Source: DATKHR01 sp035939575 (lineage in GTDB: Bacteria > Acidobacteriota > Vicinamibacteria > Vicinamibacterales > CAVVIG01). Taken from it: a stretch of 11,434 bases of DNA. The notes under the pieces were generated by a model, which was not told the DNA's origin, did not search any database, and was given only the letters and a program-made list of their open reading frames with translations. The stretch spans positions 1-11,434 of the forward strand of contig DASZFS010000166.1 in the NCBI GenBank assembly GCA_035939575.1, given 5' to 3'. Both the position numbers and the translations under genes were made by a program. Within the stretch, counting starts at the first letter, position 1, and each line of letters starts with the position of its first letter. This document shows, in pieces, positions 1 to 7,002 of this stretch.

Positions 1-131
1 CAGGGTCGTCAGAAATCGAGGGCGTAGGCAACTGCACGCGACAATGAGTCTTCGGCCCGTTCTCATCGCTTTGGGGCGAGGCAACTGCACGCCACGCCGT
101 TGCAGAGCCTTCAGCCCGATTCTCCTGGAGC
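1..131. repeat. Non-coding tail with two diverged tandem repeat units
   Basis: This stretch lies just downstream of the membrane-protein stop codon. Read on the minus strand it holds two related units, about 124 down to 72 and 64 down to 21. Each begins with GAGAA(T)CGGGC(T/C)GAAG(G/A)CTC and continues, after a variable middle, to GCGTGCAGTTGCCT followed by (A)CGCCC. The 14-bp core is exact at 26-39 and 79-92. Short open frames cross the region, but nothing supports a gene. I see no convincing terminator: the only stem (44-48 with 62-66) is 5 bp and lacks a T-run. It could be a dispersed non-coding repeat typical of the genome, but one window cannot show that. Confidence 0.6.
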
Positions 132-2081
132 TCAGCGCAGGTTCAGACGGTACAGTCGCGCTTCGGCGTCCTCCGCGATCATCTCGACCGGCAGCTTCTC
201 CACGTATCCTCTCAGCTCTTCGCTCGCGGTGCGGTGTACGACGAAATACCTGCACGGCGATTCGGCCGCATCGACGACGGCCGGCCCGGCCGCCTGCCGG
301 CCAGACGAGAGGCGGAGCAGGTCGCCCGCGACCGGCGTCTTCTCGTACCGCCTCGCGGCATCGGCTGGCATGCGGCCAACGTATCCGCCGACGAGTGGAT
401 GCTCATGTAACGTTGCGTCGTACAGCGCGCGCCGATCCTGCGATCCAACGCCGGTGCTGAGACCGTCACCGATACCGAAGGGAACTTCACACACCGCGCC
501 GTCGGGTTCAGCCGCGAGCGCCTGGTAGACCTGCGGGCGATCGAGCACGGTCAGCGGAATGGGTGCGTCCCAGTACTCGAAGGCAACGAGTGCGATCGCG
601 AACCACTGCCCAGCCGGACTCCCAGGAATGCCTCGCGCCGAGCGGATGCGCCAGGCGAGGATCATGGCGAGCGCGAGGAACACACCGGCCATGGCGCGGC
701 CGGGCATGCGGGCGTTTTCAACGAACGGCACGTAGCGAAGCAGGATGGCGGGCAGGCGGAGGCCGGTGTCGAATCCCCCCGCTGTCAGCAGAGGCCCCAG
801 AGCCAGGACGCCAAAGACGACGGCGCTGGTCCTCCAGATGCGGGCGTCCGGACGTCCCGGCCGGTCGGTTCGCGTCACGGCAAGGATCAGCACCGGGGCG
901 ATGCCCAGCCATCCGACGGCCTCGATGTCGTCGAGCCCCAGCGATGCATATACGCGCCGGCTCCACGATCCGGTCAGTGGATGACGCGGATGCCCGATGA
1001 ACGGCGTCGCAAGGTCGACGCCCAGCGGGACGTTGCGCCACACGTAGCGCTGCGTCACGTACTCGCCGCGTTCGACGAGTTGCGCGGCGCGCCACAGGAG
1101 CGGCGAGGCGCAGACGAGGAAGATCCCGCCGGTGATTCCCGCGACCACGAGCGCACGGCGGCCTCTCCATCGGGCGCCGGGGCAAGTGCCGCGACCGGCG
1201 ACGCTGGGCCGCCACCAGACCGCCGCGAGTATCAGGGAGACCGTCCACATCGCCGAAAGCGTGTTCTGTGGCGTGCGCATCGATACCACGAGCGATCCGA
1301 GGTGAAATGTGGTGCCGCCGGTCGCAGCAATCGACACCGCCACGGCCGCGAGCAGTCCGACCCCGCCGACCAGGAGCGCCACGATCCACCGCGGCGCCGG
1401 GTGCGATCGATCGCGCCAGCGGATCGACAGCGGCCGCATCCACGCCAACAGACAGGCACCGGCGAAGAACATCAGGTAGACGACGTAGTAGTACGTGGTG
1501 TAAGCCGCGATCGCGGCGACTATGCCCGCGCACGCGGCGGCGATGTTCGAGCGGCCGCGAAGCGCCCGCCTGAGGAACAGCGCGAACAGCGGCAAGACCC
1601 AGGCCGCGACCAGATCAAAGTGCCCCAGCAGATGCCCGGCGAGATACGGTGACAGCCCGAAGATCAGCGCGGCGAGCACCGCGGCTCGCGCATGACGCGT
1701 CGCGTCCCACGCCAGCGCGTACATGCACGCCATGTTCGCGAACACGAAGGCCATCAGCAGCAGGTTGAGCGTGGTGACGATCGACAGGGGCGAGAGGATC
1801 GTGGCTGCGATCAGTGCCGGGAGCGCGGTATGCGGATGATCGACGAGTGTCGTCCCGAAGGGATAAAAGAGATGGGTGGTCCGGAAGAATTCGACGCCGG
1901 GAATGGCGAGGGCGCGGCGCATCCACCAGAAGTTCCAGACGAAGCTGTAGTTGTCTCCCGGCTCGCCAGGAATGGCAGCGCCGATGCGCGCGGCGAGCGG
2001 CCACGTCCAGCCGAGCGCGAGCGCCGCGAAGAGCGTGAGCGCGGCCGCATGCTGCGAAACCCGCGCGCGCTCGGCCCGCAT
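132..2081 (-). CDS. Polytopic GT-C-like membrane protein (putative glycosyltransferase)
   Basis: The 649-residue protein starts at ATG 2081 and ends with TGA at 132. It has a hydrophobic segment at about 13-31, then a polar first loop containing Gly-Asp-Asn at 42-44 followed by an aromatic stretch (FVWNFWW), and then roughly 10-12 further membrane-spanning stretches up to about residue 500. The last 130-150 residues look soluble and probably extracytoplasmic. One N-terminal membrane segment followed by an acidic residue in the first loop, many helices and a soluble C-terminus resembles GT-C-fold glycosyltransferases that use polyprenyl-phosphate sugars, and also YfhO-like proteins. The acidic catalytic role is inference. 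The start lies 4 nt after the pnp stop codon, so co-transcription with pnp is likely, although no strong Shine-Dalgarno sequence is visible. I cannot assign substrate or gene name. Confidence 0.8.
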   Translation of the reverse strand: MRAERARVSQHAAALTLFAALALGWTWPLAARIGAAIPGEPGDNYSFVWNFWWMRRALAIPGVEFFRTTHLFYPFGTTLVDHPHTALPALIAATILSPLSIVTTLNLLLMAFVFANMACMYALAWDATRHARAAVLAALIFGLSPYLAGHLLGHFDLVAAWVLPLFALFLRRALRGRSNIAAACAGIVAAIAAYTTYYYVVYLMFFAGACLLAWMRPLSIRWRDRSHPAPRWIVALLVGGVGLLAAVAVSIAATGGTTFHLGSLVVSMRTPQNTLSAMWTVSLILAAVWWRPSVAGRGTCPGARWRGRRALVVAGITGGIFLVCASPLLWRAAQLVERGEYVTQRYVWRNVPLGVDLATPFIGHPRHPLTGSWSRRVYASLGLDDIEAVGWLGIAPVLILAVTRTDRPGRPDARIWRTSAVVFGVLALGPLLTAGGFDTGLRLPAILLRYVPFVENARMPGRAMAGVFLALAMILAWRIRSARGIPGSPAGQWFAIALVAFEYWDAPIPLTVLDRPQVYQALAAEPDGAVCEVPFGIGDGLSTGVGSQDRRALYDATLHEHPLVGGYVGRMPADAARRYEKTPVAGDLLRLSSGRQAAGPAVVDAAESPCRYFVVHRTASEELRGYVEKLPVEMIAEDAEARLYRLNLR

Positions 2082-2085
2082 GGCC

Positions 2086-4191
2086 CTACGGCTGAGGCTT
2101 GGCGGCTGCTTCTTCCTGGAGGAGCGCCTTGCGACTGAGGCGAATCTTGCCGGTCGGGTCGATGTTGATCACCTTGACGAGCAGCTGTTCGCCTTCCTTC
2201 AGCTCGTCGCGAACGTCCTTCACACGGTGATTGGCGATCTCGGAGACGTGCAGCAGGCCGTCGGTGCCGGGCATGATCTCCACGAACGCACCGAAGTCAG
2301 TGATGCGCTGAACCTTTCCCAGATAGGTCTTGTTCAACTCCGGCGTGGCGGTCAGCTCCTGGATGATGGAGATGGCCTTCTGCGCCGACGTCTCGTCCGC
2401 TGATGCGACGTTGACGCGGCCGTCGTCCTCGACGTCAATCTTGACGCCGGTCCGCTCGATGATGCTCCGGATCATCTTGCCGCCGGGTCCGATGACGTCG
2501 CGGATCTTGTCGACCGGGATGCGGATGGTGACGATGCGGGGGGCGTGCGCCGAGATACTGTCGCGCGGCGCGCCGAGCGACTCGCGCATCTTGCCCAGGA
2601 TATGCATCCGGCCCTGGCGCGCCTGTTCGAGAGCCTTCTGCATCACGACGGTCGTGATGCCCGAGACCTTGATGTCCATCTGCAGCGCCGTGATGCCCTC
2701 GGCGGTGCCGGCCACCTTGAAGTCCATGTCGCCGTAGTGATCCTCCGCCCCGGCGATGTCCGAGAGCACGGCGTACTTGCCGCTCTTCTCGTCCATGACC
2801 AGACCCATGGCGATGCCGGCGACCGGCGCTTTGAGCGGCACGCCGGCATCCATCATCGCGAGCGATCCGCCGCAGACCGACGCCATGGACGAGGACCCAT
2901 TCGATTCGAGGATGTCCGAGACCACGCGGACGGTGTAAGGAAACTTGTCCTCGCCCGGGATCATCGGGGCGAGCGCGCGCTCGGCCAGTGCCCCGTGTCC
3001 GACCTCCCGGCGGCCCGGCCCGCGAAGGAACGCGACTTCACCGACCGAGAAGGGGGGAAAGTTGTAGTGGAGCATGAAGCTCTTCCACTGCTCGCCCTCG
3101 AAACTCTCGATTTTCTGGGCGTCCTCGGCGGTGCCGAGCGTGCACGTGACGAGGGCCTGCGTCTCGCCTCGAGTGAAGACCGCGGAGCCATGCGTTCGCG
3201 GCAACACGCTCGTTTCAATCCAGATAGGGCGGATCTCGTCGAACTGGCGGCCGTCGAGGCGATGCCCGTGCTCGAGGACCTCGTCGCGCAGCACTTTTTC
3301 CTTGAGGTCCTTGAAGATCTGCTTGGCCTCGACCTTGCGTTGAACCTCGCCGTCGGGAAGGGACGCGACCAGCTCGCCCAGCACCTGGTCCACGCGATCG
3401 TAGTTCTCGAGCTTGCCGCGAATGCGCATCGCTTCGGTGAGCGGGACGAGCACCTTTTCCTCCACCTCGCGGTAGAAGTCGTGGCCAATCTCCTTCTTCT
3501 GGACCTGGACTTTCGGCCTGCCTGCCTCGCGCGCGAGCTCCTCAATGCCGGCGACGATCTGCTTGATGGCGGCGTGCGCGGTTTCGAGCGCCTGGACGAC
3601 CTGCGCTTCGCTGACTTCTTTCGCACCGGCTTCGACCATCACGATGCCGTCCCTGCTTCCGGCGACGACGAGATCGAGCTTGCCCTGCTTGCGCTGCTCG
3701 AATGTCGGGTTGACCACGAACTGGCCGTCGACGAGCCCGACGCGGACGCCGGCGATTGTCTTCTCGAGCGGAATGTCCGAAAGGGCCAGGGCGGCAGACG
3801 CGCCGGTGAGCGCCAGAACGTCGGTGTCGTTTTCCTGGTCGGCAGACAGGACCAGGGCGATGATCTGCGACTCGTACCGCCAGCCAGACGGAAAGAGCGG
3901 ACGGATCGGTCGGTCGATGACGCGGCTCGTCAGCACCTCTTTCTCTGCGGGCTTGCCCTCACGCTTGAAGAAGCCGCCGGGGATGCGTCCCGAGGCGTAG
4001 GTGTACTCGCGGTAGTCAACCGTCAGCGGCAGGAAGTCGATCCCCTCTCGCGCCGAGGCGGAGCGGCAGGCCGTCACCAGGACGACCGAATCGCCGTACC
4101 TGACGATGACGGAGCCGCCGGCCTGTTTGGCGAGCTTCCCGGTTTCCAGATGGAGTGTCGTGTTGCCGACGGTGATTTCGCGCGTGGTCAT
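2086..4191 (-). CDS. pnp: Polyribonucleotide nucleotidyltransferase (PNPase)
   Basis: PNPase is the phosphorolytic 3'-5' exoribonuclease, a trimer that releases nucleoside diphosphates and forms the core of many RNA degradosomes. From ATG 4191 the protein has 701 residues, the usual family length. Domains in order are RNase PH-like domain 1 (about 1-210), a helical linker, RNase PH-like domain 2 (about 310-530), a KH domain with the GPGGK loop at 568-572, and a C-terminal S1 domain (about 622-690). The catalytic acidic residues and lysine of the second core are present in EDHYGDMDFK as D484, D490 and K492, matching E. coli D486, D492 and K494. ATG 4191 was preferred over an upstream TTG at 4215 because homologues begin near MTTREITVG and a GAGAG sits 10 nt upstream. 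The gene follows rpsO after 95 nt that contain an inverted repeat. Confidence 0.98.
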   Translation of the reverse strand: MTTREITVGNTTLHLETGKLAKQAGGSVIVRYGDSVVLVTACRSASAREGIDFLPLTVDYREYTYASGRIPGGFFKREGKPAEKEVLTSRVIDRPIRPLFPSGWRYESQIIALVLSADQENDTDVLALTGASAALALSDIPLEKTIAGVRVGLVDGQFVVNPTFEQRKQGKLDLVVAGSRDGIVMVEAGAKEVSEAQVVQALETAHAAIKQIVAGIEELAREAGRPKVQVQKKEIGHDFYREVEEKVLVPLTEAMRIRGKLENYDRVDQVLGELVASLPDGEVQRKVEAKQIFKDLKEKVLRDEVLEHGHRLDGRQFDEIRPIWIETSVLPRTHGSAVFTRGETQALVTCTLGTAEDAQKIESFEGEQWKSFMLHYNFPPFSVGEVAFLRGPGRREVGHGALAERALAPMIPGEDKFPYTVRVVSDILESNGSSSMASVCGGSLAMMDAGVPLKAPVAGIAMGLVMDEKSGKYAVLSDIAGAEDHYGDMDFKVAGTAEGITALQMDIKVSGITTVVMQKALEQARQGRMHILGKMRESLGAPRDSISAHAPRIVTIRIPVDKIRDVIGPGGKMIRSIIERTGVKIDVEDDGRVNVASADETSAQKAISIIQELTATPELNKTYLGKVQRITDFGAFVEIMPGTDGLLHVSEIANHRVKDVRDELKEGEQLLVKVINIDPTGKIRLSRKALLQEEAAAKPQP

Positions 4192-4225
4192 AAGTGCAAA
4201 GCTCTCAAGTCTCAACTCTGAAGTC

Positions 4226-4260
4226 CCACTCGGAGAAGTGCCTCGCGAATTTCCGAGTGG
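4226..4260 (-). promoter_or_regulatory. Inverted repeat in the rpsO-pnp spacer (candidate attenuator or RNase III site)
   Basis: A perfect 9-bp inverted repeat pairs 4226-4234 (CCACTCGGA) with 4252-4260 (TCCGAGTGG) around a 17-nt loop. In the minus-strand RNA it extends outward by a U-G and a U-A pair to about 11 bp. No U-run follows, so it is not a standard intrinsic terminator. In E. coli the same spacer carries the rpsO attenuator and the RNase III-processed hairpin through which PNPase autoregulates. The equivalent position here suggests, without proving, a similar processing or stability role. Confidence 0.55.
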
Positions 4261-4286
4261 AACCTGGACGTTGAGCGTTCGTGACG

Positions 4287-4556
4287 TTACTTTCTGATGT
4301 TGAGGCGTCTGATCAGGTCCGAATAGCGCTGGGCGTCCTTGCCCTTGAGGTAATCGAGCAGACGGCGTCGCTTGCCGACGAGCATCAGCAGGCCCCGGCG
4401 CGAATGATGGTCTTTCGCGTGGGACTTGAAGTGCTCTGTGAGGTAGTTGATGCGTTCGCTCAGGATGGCTACCTGGACCTCGGGAGACCCGGTGTCGCCG
4501 TCGTGCGTGCGGTAGCTGCCAATCAGCTCGGTCTTGCGGTCTTTACTCAATGCCAC
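4287..4556 (-). CDS. rpsO: 30S ribosomal protein S15
   Basis: S15 is a primary 16S rRNA-binding protein that nucleates the 30S platform and contributes to the B4 intersubunit bridge. The sequence carries the diagnostic core THDGDTGSPEVQVAILSERI, then HFKSHAKDHHSRRGLLMLV and the basic tail KRRRLLDYLKGKDAQRY, ending LIRRLNIRK. Starting at GTG 4556 gives 89 residues, the canonical S15 length, and places GGAGG (4568-4572) 11 nt upstream. An ATG at 4565 is in frame but only 2 nt from that GGAGG, and a GTG at 4574 overlaps it, so both are less likely. The gene sits 92 nt after truB and 95 nt before pnp, the conserved rpsO-pnp pairing. S15 often represses its own mRNA; no recognisable leader fold could be identified here. 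Confidence 0.97.
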   Translation of the reverse strand: MALSKDRKTELIGSYRTHDGDTGSPEVQVAILSERINYLTEHFKSHAKDHHSRRGLLMLVGKRRRLLDYLKGKDAQRYSDLIRRLNIRK

Positions 4557-4567
4557 GTGCGTCATGT

Positions 4568-4572
4568 CCTCC
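4568..4572 (-). promoter_or_regulatory. Shine-Dalgarno sequence of rpsO
   Basis: The minus strand reads GGAGG here. Spacing is 11 nt to the GTG at 4556 and only 2 nt to the in-frame ATG at 4565, so it supports the GTG start and the 89-residue product. Confidence 0.65.
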
Positions 4573-4648
4573 ACGAACGCCCCAGACGCCCTTCCGGCAC
4601 CGGGACGCCGTATCGCGAGAAAATCCTTAGTCGAGCAAGATCAACATG

Positions 4649-5659
4649 TTACATCAGAACAACGACGGGATGCAAAAGCCCGGAGGCGCCCGACGGCGTG
4701 GCCACGCCGACGAGCTCGCCGGTTGGATCGAGGAGGCGGAGAAAGGACGGCGTCACCACTCCAGGGGTCCCTATCCCCTGGACCACTCCAGGGGCTCCTG
4801 TCCCCTGGACGACCGGCAGTCCTCCCGGTTCGACCGCATCGAACTCCTCGAACTCCTCGAAGTCCCCAGGGCCGACATCGCGGCCGTGCGCCACGTGCCG
4901 GAGCCCGTCCACGGTCAGCGCGACCGCCGACAGGCTCGTCAAGAGTCGCTTCATCGGGATGACACGGCCGGCGATGCCGGCGGCGTCGCGTTCGGCCGCG
5001 TCCAGCGGGATTGCCTGGTCGAGCGTGAAGTCGGCGCTTCGCGTCCGCCGCAGCGCGACGAGGCAGGCACCAATCCCGAGGCGCTCTCCCAGGTCGTGAG
5101 CGAGAGCGCGAACGTAGAATCCAGCGGAGCAGTCGACCTTGAGCGTCACCTTGTCGGCGTCCATGGCGATCAGCTGAATGGCGTGGGCCGTCACGCGCGC
5201 CGGCGCGGGCCGGGGTGCGCCGCCTCCGGTGTCAGCCTCTCGTGCCGGATCCCGCGCGGCGCGGGCGAGCGCGTAGCTGCGCCGGCCGGCGATCTTCTTG
5301 GCTGAAAACGCCGGGGGCTGTTGGAGGAAGCTGCCGCGAAACGGGTCGAGCGCGGCGTCGACACGGTCGCGGGACGGCAGCGGCCCGGTGTAGGGTTCGT
5401 CAATCGGCCTGCCCTCGAGATCCGCCGTGTCGGTGCGGACACCCAGCTGCACAATGGCGTCGTAGGATTTGTCCGCCGCGCTCATGAACCGTGCAAGGCG
5501 CGTGGCGCGGCCGATGACGAGCGGAAGGACGCCCGTTGCGGCGGGGTCCAGGGTACCGGTGTGCCCGATGCGCCGCTCCCGCAGCACGCGCCTCAGGCGC
5601 GCCACGACGTCGTGCGACGTCGGCCCCGCGGGCTTATCGATGACTAACAGACCGTCCAT
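4649..5659 (-). CDS. truB: tRNA pseudouridine(55) synthase TruB
   Basis: TruB isomerises U55 to pseudouridine in the T-loop of tRNAs and acts as a tRNA folding chaperone. The 336-residue protein starts MDGLLVIDKPAGPTSHDVV and contains the signature GHTGTLDPAATGVLPL with catalytic Asp at 38. Later conserved pieces include KSYDA, the QQPPAFSAKKI segment, CSAGFYVRALAHDLG and a C-terminal PUA-like region ending SGLLHPVVVLM. ATG 5659 is chosen because it matches family N-termini and has GAGG (5669-5672) 9 nt upstream; it overlaps the end of nrnA by 26 nt, implying translational coupling. Unusually, the C-terminal region carries a low-complexity insertion at about residues 270-303: an EEFEEF repeat, then a twice-repeated 9-residue Gly/Pro/Val unit encoded by a 27-bp palindromic tandem repeat. 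The catalytic domain looks complete, so the enzyme is probably active. Confidence 0.96.
   Translation of the reverse strand: MDGLLVIDKPAGPTSHDVVARLRRVLRERRIGHTGTLDPAATGVLPLVIGRATRLARFMSAADKSYDAIVQLGVRTDTADLEGRPIDEPYTGPLPSRDRVDAALDPFRGSFLQQPPAFSAKKIAGRRSYALARAARDPAREADTGGGAPRPAPARVTAHAIQLIAMDADKVTLKVDCSAGFYVRALAHDLGERLGIGACLVALRRTRSADFTLDQAIPLDAAERDAAGIAGRVIPMKRLLTSLSAVALTVDGLRHVAHGRDVGPGDFEEFEEFDAVEPGGLPVVQGTGAPGVVQGIGTPGVVTPSFLRLLDPTGELVGVATPSGASGLLHPVVVLM
4755..4808. repeat. Tandem pair of 27-bp palindromic units inside truB
   Basis: Two adjacent 27-bp units, 4755-4781 and 4782-4808, match at 24 of 27 bases. Each contains an 8-bp perfect inverted repeat, TCCAGGGG...CCCCTGGA, around a 7-nt loop (stems 4760-4767/4775-4782 and 4787-4794/4802-4809). 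All three mismatches fall in the loop. The unit length is a multiple of three, so truB stays in frame and gains a repeated 9-residue segment at about residues 284-302. Confidence 0.85.
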
Positions 5660-6629
5660 CGATGGCGGCCTCGATTTTCTCGACAAACATCTTCTGCAGG
5701 GCGTCAATCGCGCCCGTCACGGTGCAACCGGCCGCGTTCTTGTGCCCCCCGCCGGCGAATTCCTTGGCGATCCCCCCGATGTCGATGTCGCCCTTGGAGC
5801 GCATGCTGACCCGGTATTCCTCGCCTTCGATCTGCTTGAAGAAGACCACCGCCAGGATCTCCTTCACGGTCAACGGCAGGTTGATGAGCCCTTCGGTGTC
5901 CTCGTACGTTCCGCCTGCCGATCGCGCCATCTCATGATCGAGGTAAACGATCGCCACGCGGCCGGTCGGATCGATCTGCATCGCGCTCAGAACGGAGCCA
6001 AACAGCTTCAAGCGGCCCATGTTATTGCTGTCGTAGACGTCGCGGGCGACCTGCACCGGGTCCACCCCGGCGGCGAGCGTCTCCCTGCAGATCTCGAATG
6101 TCCTTGGCGAAATGCTCGAGTAGTGAAACGAGCCGGTGTCGGTGAGAATCGCGAGGTACACGTGGGTCGCCACGTCGCGCGTCAGCGGCGCGCCGAGCGC
6201 CCGTAGCAGATCGAACACCATCTCGCCGCAGGCGGCGGCCGTCGCATCGAACCAGCGCAGCTGCCCGTACCCGCTGTTGCCGGGGTGATGGTCGATGTTG
6301 ATCACAAAGAAGCGATCCAGCCCGTCGACGCCCGTGCGCGCCAGGTCGCCGCACTCCATCACAATCGCGGCATCGTAGTCGACGAGATCCTGCGGTATCT
6401 CTGGCGCGATCCGGATCTCGGGCACGCCTGGAAACTGCAGGAGCGGCCCCGGCGCCCTGTCGGAGTGCACGACGACCGCATCCTTGCCCATCGCGCGCAG
6501 CGCGTACGCCATCGCGACCGACGACCCGATCGAGTCGCCGTCGGGCCGGGCGTGCGAGGAGATCACGAATCGCTGCCGCGCGCGGATGGCGTCGGCGATT
6601 CGAGCGATGTCAGCGTTCGTCGTTGTCAT
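5634..6629 (-). CDS. nrnA: DHH/DHHA1 phosphoesterase, NrnA-type oligoribonuclease / pAp phosphatase
   Basis: NrnA-family enzymes hydrolyse 2-5-mer nanoRNAs and, in many members, dephosphorylate 3'-phosphoadenosine 5'-phosphate (pAp). They replace Orn in bacteria that lack it. From ATG 6629 the protein has 331 residues, near the usual 310-330. Metal-binding motifs are visible: HARPDGDSIG (H26, D30, D32), ECGD (D95), the DHH triad at 113-115, and TDTGSF (D164). The DHHA1 substrate-binding domain ends with GGGHKNAAGC at 293-302. The start overlaps the rbfA stop by 20 nt without a clear Shine-Dalgarno sequence, consistent with coupling, and the 3' end overlaps truB. The gene commonly accompanies rbfA and truB in several phyla. 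Whether it prefers nanoRNA, pAp or a cyclic-dinucleotide product cannot be read from sequence. Confidence 0.92.
   Translation of the reverse strand: MTTTNADIARIADAIRARQRFVISSHARPDGDSIGSSVAMAYALRAMGKDAVVVHSDRAPGPLLQFPGVPEIRIAPEIPQDLVDYDAAIVMECGDLARTGVDGLDRFFVINIDHHPGNSGYGQLRWFDATAAACGEMVFDLLRALGAPLTRDVATHVYLAILTDTGSFHYSSISPRTFEICRETLAAGVDPVQVARDVYDSNNMGRLKLFGSVLSAMQIDPTGRVAIVYLDHEMARSAGGTYEDTEGLINLPLTVKEILAVVFFKQIEGEEYRVSMRSKGDIDIGGIAKEFAGGGHKNAAGCTVTGAIDALQKMFVEKIEAAIDGRSVSHR
5669..5672 (-). promoter_or_regulatory. Shine-Dalgarno sequence of truB, inside nrnA
   Basis: The minus strand reads GAGG 9 nt before the truB ATG at 5659. It lies inside the nrnA coding sequence, which supports the overlapping start over a longer in-frame start at 5707. 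Confidence 0.5.
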
Positions 6630-6993
6630 TGTCGCCAGGGGGTGGGTCGGATGCGTGGATTTCCTTGATGAGCTGTTCGATGCGGTCTTGACCCGCAATC
6701 GATTCGTCGTAGAAGAACGCGAGCTCGGGCACGCGCTTCAGCCGCAGCCGGGACCCGATCTGACGGCGCAGGAACGGCAGCGCGCGATGCAGCGCGCGCT
6801 CGGAGCCGCGGCGCGCCGCGGTGTCACCGAGCGCGGTGTAATACACGCGCGCCTGCTGGATATCGGGGCTCACCTGGACGCGGGTAATCGTCACGAAGCC
6901 GATGCCCGGGTCGTGGACCTCACGCGCGAGCAGCTGGCCGAGCTCCGCGCGAATCTGGTCGGCCACCCGGTCCGGTCTGGAGCCTTGCGACAT
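6610..6993 (-). CDS. rbfA: Ribosome-binding factor A
   Basis: RbfA is a single KH-domain 30S assembly factor that binds the neck of the small subunit near helix 1 of 16S rRNA, aids 17S rRNA processing and matters for cold adaptation. The 127-residue protein opens MSQGSRPDRVADQIRAEL and contains typical RbfA segments LLAREVHDPGIGFVTITRVQ, SPDIQQARVYYT and, near the end, RLKRVPELAFFYDESI. A short acidic, asparagine-rich tail (DPPPGDNDNDER) follows the KH domain. ATG 6993 matches family N-termini. Only 9 nt separate it from the infB stop, and the GGGAG upstream is just 2 nt from the ATG, so initiation probably relies on ribosomes finishing infB. The 3' end overlaps nrnA by 20 nt. Confidence 0.96.
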   Translation of the reverse strand: MSQGSRPDRVADQIRAELGQLLAREVHDPGIGFVTITRVQVSPDIQQARVYYTALGDTAARRGSERALHRALPFLRRQIGSRLRLKRVPELAFFYDESIAGQDRIEQLIKEIHASDPPPGDNDNDER

Positions 6994-7002
6994 CTCTCCC
7001 GG

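Noticed and set aside
44..66. Possible terminator hairpin ATGAG...CTCAT after the last gene
   Set aside because: The stem is 5 bp with a 13-nt loop and no T-run on either strand.
2545..4221. 558-codon open frame on the plus strand across pnp
   Set aside because: It is antisense to PNPase, whose domains and catalytic residues are clear. The long open frame is a by-product of high-GC codon use, and its translation is Arg/Asp/Leu-rich with no recognisable domain.
4557..4648. S15 autoregulatory leader upstream of rpsO
   Set aside because: Autoregulation is known in several phyla, but I could not find a stem-pseudoknot or three-way junction matching a described S15 leader; covariance searching would be needed.
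5660..5707. Longer TruB start giving 16 extra residues
   Set aside because: The added residues (Arg/Ser/Cys-rich) do not match TruB N-termini, and GAGG is correctly spaced for the ATG at 5659.
6630..6698. Longer start for the DHH phosphoesterase
   Set aside because: The 23 extra residues lie antiparallel in character to the family (Ser/Lys/His-rich), come from the rbfA 3' region in another frame, and precede a good family-like start at 6629.
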